Source of the DNA: Nocardioides cavernaquae
GTDB taxonomy: Bacteria; Actinomycetota; Actinomycetes; Propionibacteriales; Nocardioidaceae
Length of the DNA stretch: 64,000 nt
NCBI RefSeq assembly: GCF_003600895.1
Contig: NZ_QYRP01000002.1
Coordinates: 3,348,001-3,412,000 of the forward strand
Direction of reading: 5' to 3'
The stretch's first letter is position 1. Every line of letters begins with the position of its first letter. Shown piece by piece: positions 7,252 to 15,391 of the stretch. Under the pieces are notes generated by a model. That model had not been told where the DNA came from, made no database searches, and saw nothing but the letters and a program-made list of their open reading frames with translations. A program made the position numbers and the translations under genes.

Positions 7252-9057
7252 TTGCGTCGCAATCTCTCGACACTCGCTGCGCTCACGCTCGCCGGCTCGT
7301 TCGCCCTCGCGGGAGCCGGCACCGCTGAAGCGGCAACGCTCCCCGCGCCGTACTCCGGCAGCGCCCACGGCGACATCGTCTCCCTCGACGTGTCCGTTCT
7401 GTCCAACCTGCTCAACATCCCGTCGCTCGCCGGCGTGACCGTCGCTCACGCGAAGGCCACCGCTGACTCGACGGCGACGCCCGCCACGACGGCCGAGAGC
7501 AAGAACGTCCACGCGTCCGTGGCGTCGCTCAACATCCCGGTCGACACCGCGCGGGTCGATGCTGCGCCGAACGACTCCTACGACCGCGACCTCCTTCCGG
7601 TCCAGGTCCCGAGCCTGCTCGGCGTCGGCGTCATCCACGGCGCCGGTGCGGCCAACTGGGCCGGCACCACCGCGTGTGTCCCCGCGGGCACGCCGCTGTC
7701 GAAGGCCACGACCCAGCTCGCCGGCGTGAACCTGGGCCTGACCCAGGCGCTGCCGACGACGGTCACCTCGCTTCTCCCTGGCGGCGGGCTGACGATCGCC
7801 AAGGTCGACGCCTCCGCAACCACCAGCACGACGTACCTCTCGAACGGCAGCATGGTCGCGAAGCAGACCACCGACGTCGGCGACATCCACCTGCTCAACG
7901 ACCTCGCACGGGTCCACGTGGTCTCGCCTGCCGTCCTGACCGCGACCTCCAGCGGCAGTGGCGCGGGCACGGTCACCTACTCGAACCCGACGGCCACCGT
8001 GACCCTCGCCAATGGGCAGGTCATCAACCTGCCGGTCAGCGGCGCGCCGATCACCCTTCCGCTCACGGTCGACCTCGGCCTGCTGGGCAAGATCATCGCC
8101 AACGTCACCCTCGCGCTCGCGCCGGCGCCGTCCGACACCGCCGCCGGGACCGCCGCCGCGGCCGCCGTGCCGAACGTCCTCTCGGTCGACGTCAAGGTGA
8201 CCACCACGGGCACCCTCCAGACCCTGCTGGGCGCCTCGATCGCCGACGTCGACCTCGGCGTGGCAACCATGGACGTGCGTGCTGCGGCTCCGACCAGTGG
8301 CGTCCAGTGCGTCAGCGCCACGGACGCGGACGGCGACGGCCTGACCGACGCCGAGGAAGCCGCGCTCGGCACCGACCCGCACGATGCGGACACCGACAAC
8401 GACGGGCTCACCGACGGCGCCGAGGTCAACACCCACGGCACCAAGCCGCTCGACGCGGACACGGACGACGACGGCCTGAAGGACGGCGCCGAGGTCAACA
8501 CCCACGGCACCGACCCGAAGGACCCCGACACCGACAACGGCGGCGTCAAGGACGGCGCCGAGGTCGCAGCCGGCACGAACCCGCTCGACGGCTCCGACGA
8601 CGCGGCGCTCCTGGCCCCGGGAGCTGACCCCGATGGCGACGGCCTCACCAACGCTGAGGAGAAGGCGCTCGGCACCGACCCGTTCGACGCCGACACCGAC
8701 AACGACGGCCTGAAGGACGGTCGCGAGGTCGAGCTCGGCACCGACCCGCTCGACGCCGACACCGACAACGACGGGCTGAAGGACGGCGCCGAGGTCAACA
8801 AGTACGGCACCGACCCGAAGGACGCCGACACCGACAACGGCGGTGTCAAGGACGGCGCCGAGGTCAAGGCGGGCACCGACCCGCTCGATGCCTCCGACGA
8901 CCGCGTTGCGGGTGGCCAGGGCTCCGGCTCGGGCGACTCCGATGACAACGGCTGGCTGCCCAGCACCGGCGCCACGATCGGCCTCGGCGCGCTCCTGGCG
9001 GCCCTCGGCGCAGTCGTCGCCGGCCTGGTCATGGCCCGCAAGCGCCGCCTGGCCTGA
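7252..9057 (+). CDS. LPXTG-anchored surface protein with thrombospondin type 3 calcium-binding repeats
   Basis: The 601-residue protein has a signal peptide (residues 1-27, LAGSFALAGAGTAEAA), a beta-rich domain of about 330 residues rich in Ala, Thr and Val, eight TSP3-type units at residues 358-551 (D-x-D-x-D-G-L-x-D-x-x-E pattern), the sortase motif LPSTG at 569-573, a hydrophobic helix and the tail MARKRRLA. It is therefore exported, covalently attached to the wall and likely calcium-bound. The TTG start follows AAGGAAGG. A sortase gene is convergent just downstream. The N-terminal domain resembles other actinobacterial surface domains but its role is unknown. Confidence 0.88.
   Translation: MRRNLSTLAALTLAGSFALAGAGTAEAATLPAPYSGSAHGDIVSLDVSVLSNLLNIPSLAGVTVAHAKATADSTATPATTAESKNVHASVASLNIPVDTARVDAAPNDSYDRDLLPVQVPSLLGVGVIHGAGAANWAGTTACVPAGTPLSKATTQLAGVNLGLTQALPTTVTSLLPGGGLTIAKVDASATTSTTYLSNGSMVAKQTTDVGDIHLLNDLARVHVVSPAVLTATSSGSGAGTVTYSNPTATVTLANGQVINLPVSGAPITLPLTVDLGLLGKIIANVTLALAPAPSDTAAGTAAAAAVPNVLSVDVKVTTTGTLQTLLGASIADVDLGVATMDVRAAAPTSGVQCVSATDADGDGLTDAEEAALGTDPHDADTDNDGLTDGAEVNTHGTKPLDADTDDDGLKDGAEVNTHGTDPKDPDTDNGGVKDGAEVAAGTNPLDGSDDAALLAPGADPDGDGLTNAEEKALGTDPFDADTDNDGLKDGREVELGTDPLDADTDNDGLKDGAEVNKYGTDPKDADTDNGGVKDGAEVKAGTDPLDASDDRVAGGQGSGSGDSDDNGWLPSTGATIGLGALLAALGAVVAGLVMARKRRLA
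8323..8904 (+). repeat. Eight TSP3 repeats in two homologous blocks
   Basis: Codons 358-551 encode two blocks of about four D/N/G-rich units. Each block starts (D/P)DGDGLT(D/N)AEE and ends with a degenerate unit reading DTDNGGVKDGAEV, then GTNPLDGSDD or GTDPLDASDD. The order and spacing of units are the same in both, which points to an internal duplication of roughly 100 codons separated by a short linker near residues 449-462. Confidence 0.8.
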
Positions 9058-9084
9058 CGCCCTGCCCCAGTAGGTCCAGTACGA

Positions 9085-9122
9085 CGAGAGCCGCCCATCC
9101 CTTCCGGGGTGGGCGGCTCTCG
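9085..9122. terminator. Strong bidirectional terminator
   Basis: CGAGAGCCGCCCA (9085-9097) pairs perfectly with TGGGCGGCTCTCG (9110-9122) around a 12-base loop. It sits between the convergent surface-protein and sortase genes and can serve both. Confidence 0.85.
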
Positions 9123-9144
9123 TGTCGTCAGGGCTCTCGGGCCG

Positions 9145-9789
9145 TCAGCGTGCGGGCTTCGGCTTCACGGTCACCAGCTCGCCGAACGCAGCGAGCCGCC
9201 AGTCGGAGTGGAAGAGCTCGGCGCAGGTGACCATCGTCAGCAGGCGCTGTCCCTCCTCCTGAGGAGGTTGCACGCCGCCGGGCTCGGGGTTGCGCGGGAT
9301 CGTGTCCAGCACCCAGCCAGCGGTGAACCGCACCCGCAGGGCGTCGCCGGCCGTGATCAACCGATAGGTGAAGACCTGGGTCCGGGTCTCGATGATCACC
9401 GTGTCACCGACGTCGAGCTCGGGCATGCGACGCAGCGGCTCGTTGCGGGTCGTGCGGTGCGCGACGATCGCCGAGTTGCCCACGCCCCCGATCGGAGCAG
9501 AGGCGGGCATGTGGCCGAAACCGGCGTGCAGCGCGTCGTACCCGGTGAACTCGAGCAGCGGGATCGCGTAGTCCTTGCCGAACGCGGGGATCCTCACGAC
9601 GCCCTCGACCTCACCCCACTTGACCGTGGGGTTCTCGCCGCGCTCCCAGGCCTGCTCGGTCTCCCCGAGGACCTCACGCTGGATGCGCGCGGACTGCCAG
9701 TTGGTGCCCCAGAACTGCCACCCGATCCAGCCGAACGCGGACAGCCCGACCACGATCAACACCACACCGATCCAGCGCCGGACTGTCAC
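9145..9789 (-). CDS. Sortase (class E/F type transpeptidase)
   Basis: The 214-residue protein has an N-terminal membrane anchor (residues 7-24) and the sortase catalytic set: His111 in VAHRTT, Cys189 in LLTMVTCAE and Arg198 in SDWRLAA. It cleaves LPXTG-like signals and joins proteins to the cell wall; the LPSTG protein next door is the obvious substrate. The GTG at 9789 follows GGGGTGGG. A longer frame to 9918 would overlap tRNA-Asn and was rejected. The short sequence without a pilin-type region suggests housekeeping or substrate-specific anchoring. Confidence 0.9.
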   Translation of the reverse strand: MTVRRWIGVVLIVVGLSAFGWIGWQFWGTNWQSARIQREVLGETEQAWERGENPTVKWGEVEGVVRIPAFGKDYAIPLLEFTGYDALHAGFGHMPASAPIGGVGNSAIVAHRTTRNEPLRRMPELDVGDTVIIETRTQVFTYRLITAGDALRVRFTAGWVLDTIPRNPEPGGVQPPQEEGQRLLTMVTCAELFHSDWRLAAFGELVTVKPKPAR

Positions 9790-9861
9790 TGACCCACCCC
9801 ACGTTCTTCCCGCCAGCGAGCGTAACCCCGGCCCGGAGAGCCAGTCCCAGAAATGTCGAAA

Positions 9862-9884
9862 GGCCGGTGCACCTGGCACCGGCC
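9862..9884 (-). terminator. Terminator of tRNA-Asn
   Basis: GGCCGGTGC (9862-9870) and GCACCGGCC (9876-9884) form a perfect 9-bp stem with a 5-base loop. On the minus strand the stem is followed by TTTCGACATTTC, placing it just after the tRNA 3' end. Confidence 0.75.
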
Positions 9885-9891
9885 TCTCGTG

Positions 9892-9967
9892 TGGCTCCCC
9901 CGATTGGACTCGAACCAATAACCTGCCGATTAACAGTCGGCTGCTCTGCCAATTGAGCTACAGGGGA
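9892..9967 (-). tRNA. tRNA-Asn (anticodon GTT)
   Basis: The minus strand gives acceptor stem TCCCCTG/CGGGGGA (one T-G wobble), D arm GCTC-AATTGGCA-GAGC, anticodon stem GCCGA/TCGGC with loop CTGTTAA (GTT), and T arm ATTGG-TTCGAGT-CCAAT. The discriminator is G as expected for Asn, and CCA is encoded at 9894-9892. Confidence 0.96.
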
Positions 9968-10049
9968 CCGCTTGGCAGCCGGGAAACCATAGCAACGACC
10001 AGGCCCGTCAGGAAAATCGGGGCACCGGGAGATGCACGCGGGACGTGGC

Positions 10050-12026
10050 TCAGCCGCCGAGCGACTGGTCGCGCAGCGTGCGCCGGTGCTGCTCGAGGGC
10101 GACGAGCTCACCGAACATGCGGTTGTAGTCGACCGAGTGGTCCACCGGATTGGTCCGCTGCAGCCTCGACTTGAGCTCCCCGATGCGCCGCAGCGCGGTG
10201 AGCTCGAGCAGCTTGTAGACGTGCGCATGGACGTACGCCGTGTCCGGCTCCCTGGCAGAACGCACCGGCTCGACCGAGAGGGCGCTCAGCGCGGTGGCCA
10301 CCAGCGGGTCGGTCGTGGCGGCGCGCAGCTTGCTCGTCCAGCCGGCGTCCTGGGCGCCGCGTGCCGGTCCCCCGGCGCCAGCGATGACCTCCCACACGGC
10401 GGCGAAGGTCGGGTGCGTGAAGTCGTTGCCGTGGACGTCACGCGCGACGTTGGCGACCACGCCTGGGTGTTGGAGCACGAGCTTCAGGGTTTCGCGCTCG
10501 AGCGCGAAGCGCGGGTCGCGCGGGTCCGGAACCGGCGGGCCAGGGGGCACCGCGGGCGCCTCGGGCGCAGCGCTCGAGGCGATGTCGCGTTCGACGGCGC
10601 GCTCTCCCGGCCGGTCGTTCACACGTTCGCCGGCACGCTGCGCGGTCTTGGCAGCAGCGGCGGCCGAGCCGGGTCCGCGGTCCGGGGCCTTGGCCGCGCG
10701 TGCCGAGGCGCGGCGTACCTCGGCCCGGGCCTCCTCGACGTCGACACCGACCGACGCCGCGATCTCACGGGCGAAGGCGTCGACCTTGGAGCGGTCGCGC
10801 ACCGAGGAGACCAGGCGGGCGGCTTCGCGGAGGGCGTCCACCCGGCCATCCGCCCGGTCGAGGTCGTAACGGGAGAGCACGTTGCCGAGCACGAAGCGGT
10901 AGAGCGGGACGCGGCGAGCGATCAGGTCGCGCACGGCCTCGTCCCCCTGGGACAGGCGGAGGTCGCACGGGTCCATGCCGGACGGCTCGACCGCGACGTA
11001 GGTCTGCGAGACGAAGTTCTGGTCACCGCCGAACGCACGCAGTGCGGCCTTCTGGCCGGCGGCATCGCCGTCGAAGGTGAAGATCACCTCGCCGCGGAAC
11101 TCCTCGTGGTCGTGGAGGAACCGGCGCAGGACGCGCGCGTGGTCGTCGCCGAACGCGGTGCCACAGGTCGCGACGGCAGTGCCGACGCCGGCGAGGTGGC
11201 ACGCCATGACGTCGGTGTATCCCTCAACCACGACCGCCTGCGAGCTCCGGCCGATCTCCTTGCGGGCCAGGTCGAGGCCGTAGAGGACGTGGGACTTCTT
11301 GTAGATCGGCGACTCGGGGGTGTTGAGGTACTTCGCCTCGATCCGGTCGTCGTCGAAGATCCGACGGGCACCGAAGCCGATCACCTCGCCGTTGGCCTCG
11401 CGGATCGGCCACAGCAGTCGCCCGCGGAACCGGTCGTAGTGGCTGCGGCCGTGGCCGATCAACCCCGAGGTCACCAGCTCGTCGGGGCTGAACCCCTTCT
11501 GCCGGAGGTGCCGGAACAGCGCCTCGCCGTCGCGTGGCGCGAAGCCGACTCCGAAGGTCTCGGCTGCCGCCTGGTCGAAACCACGCGATCCCAGGAACTG
11601 TCGCGCGGCCAGGGCCTCCGGCGTACCGAGCAGGTCTGCGTAGTACTCCGCGGCGAGCTTGTGCGCCTCGATGAGCCGGCCACGTGCCGGGCCGCGGGGC
11701 TGGCTCGAGGGACCCGCGCCCTCTTCGTAGCGCAGCTGGATGCCGACCTTGTCGGCGAGCCGCTCGACGGCTTCGGTGAAGGTGATGCCGTCGATCTTCA
11801 TCAGGAACGAGTAGACGTCCCCGCCCTCACCGCAGCCGAAGCAGTGGAAGAACGCCCGAGCGGGCGTGACGTGGAAGGACGGCGACTTCTCGTCGTGGAA
11901 GGGGCACAGGCCCTTCATCGAGCCGCCGCCGGCGTTGCGCAGGGTGACGTAACCGCTCACGACGTCGTCGATCCGGGCCTTCTCGCGAACCTCCGCGATG
12001 TCCTCGTCCCTGATGCGCCCAGCCAC
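10050..12026 (-). CDS. dnaG: DNA primase
   Basis: The 658-residue protein starts with the CHC2 zinc-binding domain (Cys41, His44, Cys62, Cys65), followed by the catalytic core with the Toprim segment (VVVEGYTDVMACH and FTFDGDAAGQKA) and a C-terminal helicase-interaction region. It synthesises primers at the replication fork. The GTG at 12026 fits the family N-terminus and is preceded after 7 bases by TAGACT (12039-12034), indicating a leaderless transcript. dnaG and dgt are neighbours in many actinobacteria; here a transpeptidase and a secreted protein gene lie between them. Confidence 0.97.
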   Translation of the reverse strand: MAGRIRDEDIAEVREKARIDDVVSGYVTLRNAGGGSMKGLCPFHDEKSPSFHVTPARAFFHCFGCGEGGDVYSFLMKIDGITFTEAVERLADKVGIQLRYEEGAGPSSQPRGPARGRLIEAHKLAAEYYADLLGTPEALAARQFLGSRGFDQAAAETFGVGFAPRDGEALFRHLRQKGFSPDELVTSGLIGHGRSHYDRFRGRLLWPIREANGEVIGFGARRIFDDDRIEAKYLNTPESPIYKKSHVLYGLDLARKEIGRSSQAVVVEGYTDVMACHLAGVGTAVATCGTAFGDDHARVLRRFLHDHEEFRGEVIFTFDGDAAGQKAALRAFGGDQNFVSQTYVAVEPSGMDPCDLRLSQGDEAVRDLIARRVPLYRFVLGNVLSRYDLDRADGRVDALREAARLVSSVRDRSKVDAFAREIAASVGVDVEEARAEVRRASARAAKAPDRGPGSAAAAAKTAQRAGERVNDRPGERAVERDIASSAAPEAPAVPPGPPVPDPRDPRFALERETLKLVLQHPGVVANVARDVHGNDFTHPTFAAVWEVIAGAGGPARGAQDAGWTSKLRAATTDPLVATALSALSVEPVRSAREPDTAYVHAHVYKLLELTALRRIGELKSRLQRTNPVDHSVDYNRMFGELVALEQHRRTLRDQSLGG

Positions 12027-12199
12027 GACGCGGAGTCTACGCAGATCAGCACGGCCAACCGGTCTAGACCTGACTCTCCCCGTTTCGGCACGAACAGGGG
12101 TGCACCTATGGGACGATCGGGGCTCTAGGCATTGGACTAGACATATGTGACGAAACGTGACGAGGGATCGCACGGATCGTTCATGCATGCAGGGAAGAA

Positions 12200-12226
12200 G
12201 GCGCCGCCGGTGGCGGCGCCTGTTTT
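12200..12226 (+). other. Terminator-like hairpin in the leader of the L,D-transpeptidase gene
   Basis: GGCGCCGCC (12200-12208) and GGCGGCGCC (12212-12220) form a 9-bp GC stem with a 3-base loop followed by TGTTTT. It ends 13 bases before the GTG start, and no gene reads into it from upstream on this strand since dnaG is divergent. It may act as an attenuator or a 5' stabilising stem. Confidence 0.55.
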
Positions 12227-12238
12227 CGGGAGAGAACA

Positions 12239-13039
12239 GTGTCGGGATCCGGTAGCAGGGGGGCGTCATGGGGGACGGCCGTAGTCGTCGCAGCCTTGGG
12301 CTGCGGGCTGCTGGTGTTCGCCCTCTTGACGGTGCAGAAGAAGACCCCGCCGCCCCCGCCGCCGCCGGACACCTCTGCGGCACTGCGCGACGCCGGCTTC
12401 GCCACGACGCACACGCGGACTCCGCGCGCTCCCCGCGACCCGCACCCCACCAATGCGACGACCGGCCTGGTCGTCCACCCGAACCGTGTGCTCGGTGTCT
12501 ACGACAAGCCCGACGGCAAGCCGTTCGCGAAGATCTCGCCGACCGAGTTCGGCGACCTCTGGCTGCCCGCGATCGCGCGGACCGCCGGCTGGGTGCAGGT
12601 GCTCCTGCCCTCGAAGCCGAACGGTGCGACCGGCTGGGTGCGCTCCGGCCTGGTGGCGCAGGGCCACACGCCGTACGTCGTGCGGGTGCACCTGGGTCTC
12701 AAGCAGATGGAGATCTACCGGGACCGGAACCTCGTCGGCGCCTGGAAGGTGGCCGTCGGCAAGCCCTCGACGCCGACGCCGACCGGCCGCACATTCATCC
12801 ACGGTCAGTTCAGCGACACGAAGCAGACCTTCTCCCCCGTGATCATCCCGCTGGGCACCCACAGCGCGACGCTCGACAACTACGGCGGAGGGCCCGGCAC
12901 CGTGGCCTTCCACGGCTGGCCGAAGCAGGACGTCTTCGGCAAGGCCATCAGCCACGGATGCATCCGGGTGCCCGCTGACGCCCTTTTCCAGCTGCGCCAG
13001 ATCCCCGTGGGATCAATCGTTCTTATCGACAATCAGTAA
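12239..13039 (+). CDS. L,D-transpeptidase (YkuD family), membrane-anchored
   Basis: The 266-residue protein has a signal anchor (residues 11-33), a proline run (PPPPPPP), an SH3-like segment around residues 75-140 and a C-terminal YkuD domain with the catalytic motif SHGCIRV (His239, Cys241, Arg243) preceded by AFHGW. Such enzymes form 3-3 cross-links in peptidoglycan or attach proteins to it. The GTG start at 12239 follows GGGAGAG. A strong hairpin lies directly upstream and may control expression. Confidence 0.93.
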   Translation: MSGSGSRGASWGTAVVVAALGCGLLVFALLTVQKKTPPPPPPPDTSAALRDAGFATTHTRTPRAPRDPHPTNATTGLVVHPNRVLGVYDKPDGKPFAKISPTEFGDLWLPAIARTAGWVQVLLPSKPNGATGWVRSGLVAQGHTPYVVRVHLGLKQMEIYRDRNLVGAWKVAVGKPSTPTPTGRTFIHGQFSDTKQTFSPVIIPLGTHSATLDNYGGGPGTVAFHGWPKQDVFGKAISHGCIRVPADALFQLRQIPVGSIVLIDNQ

Positions 13040-13109
13040 CAAGCGTCACGTATCCGACTTATCTCCGTTAGACACCCAGAGCATGAAACAACGAAGGGAA
13101 CACAGAACT

Positions 13110-14009
13110 ATGAAGCGAGAGCTGAAGGCAGGTGCCGGGGCAACCCTGCTCGTTGCCGGCGCCCTGTCGGTCGCCCTCATCGGCGGCGCCGGTTCCGGCT
13201 CCGCCGCAGGAACCCCGTCCTCCGCGTACGGCATTTCGGCGGAGGGCCTCATTCCGCTCGACCCGACTCCGTACGTCGTCTCGACGGACGGCAAGCTGGT
13301 CGAGGAGAGCGCGATCCCGGTCGCCATTCCCGGCCTCGCAGACGTGGGCGTCATCAACGCCTCCGCCCAGAACGACCACGCGGAGACCTCGGTCGCAAGC
13401 GTCGGCATCAGCGCCGACGCCCTGACCGACGCCGGCCTGGGCACCGCCCTGGCTCCGGTCCTCGACCCGCTGGTCGCGGGCTGCAACCAGCTCGGCGACG
13501 CCCTCACCGCCGTCACCGAGCCGCTCAGCACCCAGCTCGCCGGTCTGGTCAACCAGATCGGTGCAGGCGCCGCTGTCCTCACCGGCAACGACCTGGTCCA
13601 GGACACCGTCCTGCTCGGCAACCTGAACGCGGTCTGCGACACGCTGGAGAACCTCGGTGACCTGATCAGCATCGGTGCGGTCACCGCGCAGTGCACCGGT
13701 CACACCGGCTCCTCGAACGTCGCCCCGATCAACCTGCTCGGCCTTCCGGTCAGCCTCCCGGAGGGTGTCAACCAGGCGCTCTCCTCCGGCGCGCTCGGTG
13801 CCCTGGCGCCGGTCCTCGACCTCAAGCTGAACACGCAGACCTCCAACGCCGACGGCACCTTCACCGTCACCGCGCTCGAGCTGCACCTGCTCGACCAGAT
13901 CCACATCAAGGTCGGCTCCGCCACCTGTGGCCGCGTGACGACCGACGGCCCGACGCCGACGGCTCCGTCGCCGAAGCCGATCAAGACCAACGTCCCGGTC
14001 ACCGGCTGA
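13110..14009 (+). CDS. Secreted choice-of-anchor-type protein ending in VPVTG
   Basis: The 299-residue protein has a signal peptide (residues 1-34), then a beta-rich Ala/Val/Thr domain beginning SSAYGISAEGLIPLDPTPYVV, which resembles actinobacterial choice-of-anchor P proteins. It contains four or more cysteines. It ends PKPIKTNVPVTG immediately before the stop: the last residues look like a sortase sorting motif but the usual hydrophobic helix and basic tail are absent, and no downstream frame supplies them. The ATG at 13110 has AAGGGA upstream; the ATG at 13083 has no ribosome site. Function unknown. Confidence 0.8.
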   Translation: MKRELKAGAGATLLVAGALSVALIGGAGSGSAAGTPSSAYGISAEGLIPLDPTPYVVSTDGKLVEESAIPVAIPGLADVGVINASAQNDHAETSVASVGISADALTDAGLGTALAPVLDPLVAGCNQLGDALTAVTEPLSTQLAGLVNQIGAGAAVLTGNDLVQDTVLLGNLNAVCDTLENLGDLISIGAVTAQCTGHTGSSNVAPINLLGLPVSLPEGVNQALSSGALGALAPVLDLKLNTQTSNADGTFTVTALELHLLDQIHIKVGSATCGRVTTDGPTPTAPSPKPIKTNVPVTG

Positions 14010-14054
14010 CGTTCGTCCCGCTGACCACGGTCAGCACCTGGCTCCAAGCCCGAG

Positions 14055-14083
14055 GCCCGTCCGGTTCTGAGAACCGGGCGGGC
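14055..14083. terminator. Terminator between convergent genes
   Basis: GCCCGTCCGGTTC (14055-14067) pairs with GAACCGGGCGGGC (14071-14083) around TGA, with one T-G wobble. It separates the secreted-protein gene from dgt and can work in both directions. Confidence 0.75.
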
Positions 14084-14094
14084 TTCGGCGCATT

Positions 14095-15345
14095 TCAGGC
14101 CAGGCGGCTGTGCCAGGTGAGCGCCGAGGCGTCCGTGAGGGACGCGACCTGGTCGACCACGACCCGCAACCGGGCCGCATCGTCGGCTGCGGCCCGCCAG
14201 TCCCCGGCGTACATCGGGTCGAGGCCGTCGGCACCGCGGTCCAGCAGCGCGACGACCAGTTCCTCGATCAGCTGGCGCTGGCGCTCCTGGAGCGCCATGC
14301 GGTGGTCGGACTGCATGACGTAGTGAGCCGCGACGCCCTTCAGCACGGCGATCTCGGTCGCGGTCTCCCGGGGCACGACCAGCTCGGCGTGATAGCGCGC
14401 GACCGGAGCGTCGTACGCCGCGAACGTCGCCGCCTGCACGCTGCCGCAGAACCGGCCGATCAGGTCGCTGGTGAGGTTCTTCAGCGCCGCCATCGAGCCC
14501 CGGGTGCCGTCGTACTCGGCGCTGGGCCAGCTGCCCTGGGCGGCGAGCCCCGCAAGGGCTTCGTCGAGCTCGACGTCGGTCGCGCGCGGGAGGTACCAGC
14601 CACGGACCGTCTCCCAGACCGCGGCCCGCTCCCCCGGGTCCTTCAGGACCATCAGGTCGACCCGGCCGGCGACGATGCCGTCCTCGACGTCGTGCACCGA
14701 GTAGGCGACGTCGTCGGCGAGGTCCATCACCTGCGCCTCAACGCACCGGGCCGTCCCCTCGACGCCGCGTCGCATCCAGGCAAAGACAGGCAGGTCGTCC
14801 TCGTAGAAGCCGAACTTGGCACCGGGTGCTGGCCGCGCCCAGGGGTACTTCGTGCATGCGTCGAGTGTGGCGCGGGTCAGGTTGAGACCGACCGAGCGGC
14901 CGTCGGCATCGAAGGTCTTCGACTCGAGCCGGGTCAGCAGCCGCAGCGTCTGGGCGTTGCCCTCGAACCCGCCGCAGGGACCCGCCAGCGCATCGAGCGC
15001 GGTCTCGCCGTTGTGCCCGAATGGCGGGTGGCCGAGGTCGTGCGCGAGCGCAGCGGTCTCGGTGATGTCGGGATGACAGCCGAGCGCACGCGCCAGGTCA
15101 CGGGCCACCTGGGCGACCTCGAGGCTGTGCGTGAGCCGGTTGCGCACGAAGTCGTCGGACTGCGGATCGACGACCTGGGTCTTCGCGGCAAGCCTCCGCG
15201 AGGCAGCGGCGTGGACGACCCGGGCCCGGTCGCGCTCGAAGGCGGTGCGCTCGGGCGCATCGACCCGCTTGGGCGGCTCGGGCACGATGCGCTCGCGGTC
15301 AGCCTCGTCGTAGGGGCCCGGTGCGGTGTCAGGGGTGGCGTCCAT
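14095..15345 (-). CDS. dgt: Deoxyguanosinetriphosphate triphosphohydrolase-like protein
   Basis: The 416-residue protein is an HD-domain dNTPase. The N-terminal motif RNRLTHSLEVAQVARDLA supplies the first metal-binding His, and AALAHDLGHPPFGHNGE contains the HD pair. The enzyme hydrolyses dNTPs to nucleoside and tripolyphosphate and helps balance nucleotide pools. The length matches the type 1 bacterial family. TAGGGT (15359-15354) lies 8 bases before the ATG, suggesting a leaderless or near-leaderless transcript. Confidence 0.93.
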   Translation of the reverse strand: MDATPDTAPGPYDEADRERIVPEPPKRVDAPERTAFERDRARVVHAAASRRLAAKTQVVDPQSDDFVRNRLTHSLEVAQVARDLARALGCHPDITETAALAHDLGHPPFGHNGETALDALAGPCGGFEGNAQTLRLLTRLESKTFDADGRSVGLNLTRATLDACTKYPWARPAPGAKFGFYEDDLPVFAWMRRGVEGTARCVEAQVMDLADDVAYSVHDVEDGIVAGRVDLMVLKDPGERAAVWETVRGWYLPRATDVELDEALAGLAAQGSWPSAEYDGTRGSMAALKNLTSDLIGRFCGSVQAATFAAYDAPVARYHAELVVPRETATEIAVLKGVAAHYVMQSDHRMALQERQRQLIEELVVALLDRGADGLDPMYAGDWRAAADDAARLRVVVDQVASLTDASALTWHSRLA

Positions 15346-15391
15346 CGCTGCCGACCCTAGGGCACGACATCCACGAGCGGTCGACGACCGG

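Noticed and set aside
6838..8505. A 555-codon minus-strand open frame opposite the surface-protein gene
   Set aside because: Its protein is Arg/Gly/Val-rich without family features, and it mirrors the repeat gene and its third-position GC bias; it is an antisense shadow.
9790..9918. N-terminal extension of the sortase
   Set aside because: It would run through tRNA-Asn and its terminator, and a GTG with a ribosome site at 9789 gives the expected membrane anchor.
12100..12238. c-di-AMP riboswitch before the L,D-transpeptidase gene
   Set aside because: The leader is short and the conserved motifs of that class are not recognisable; only a single simple hairpin is clear.
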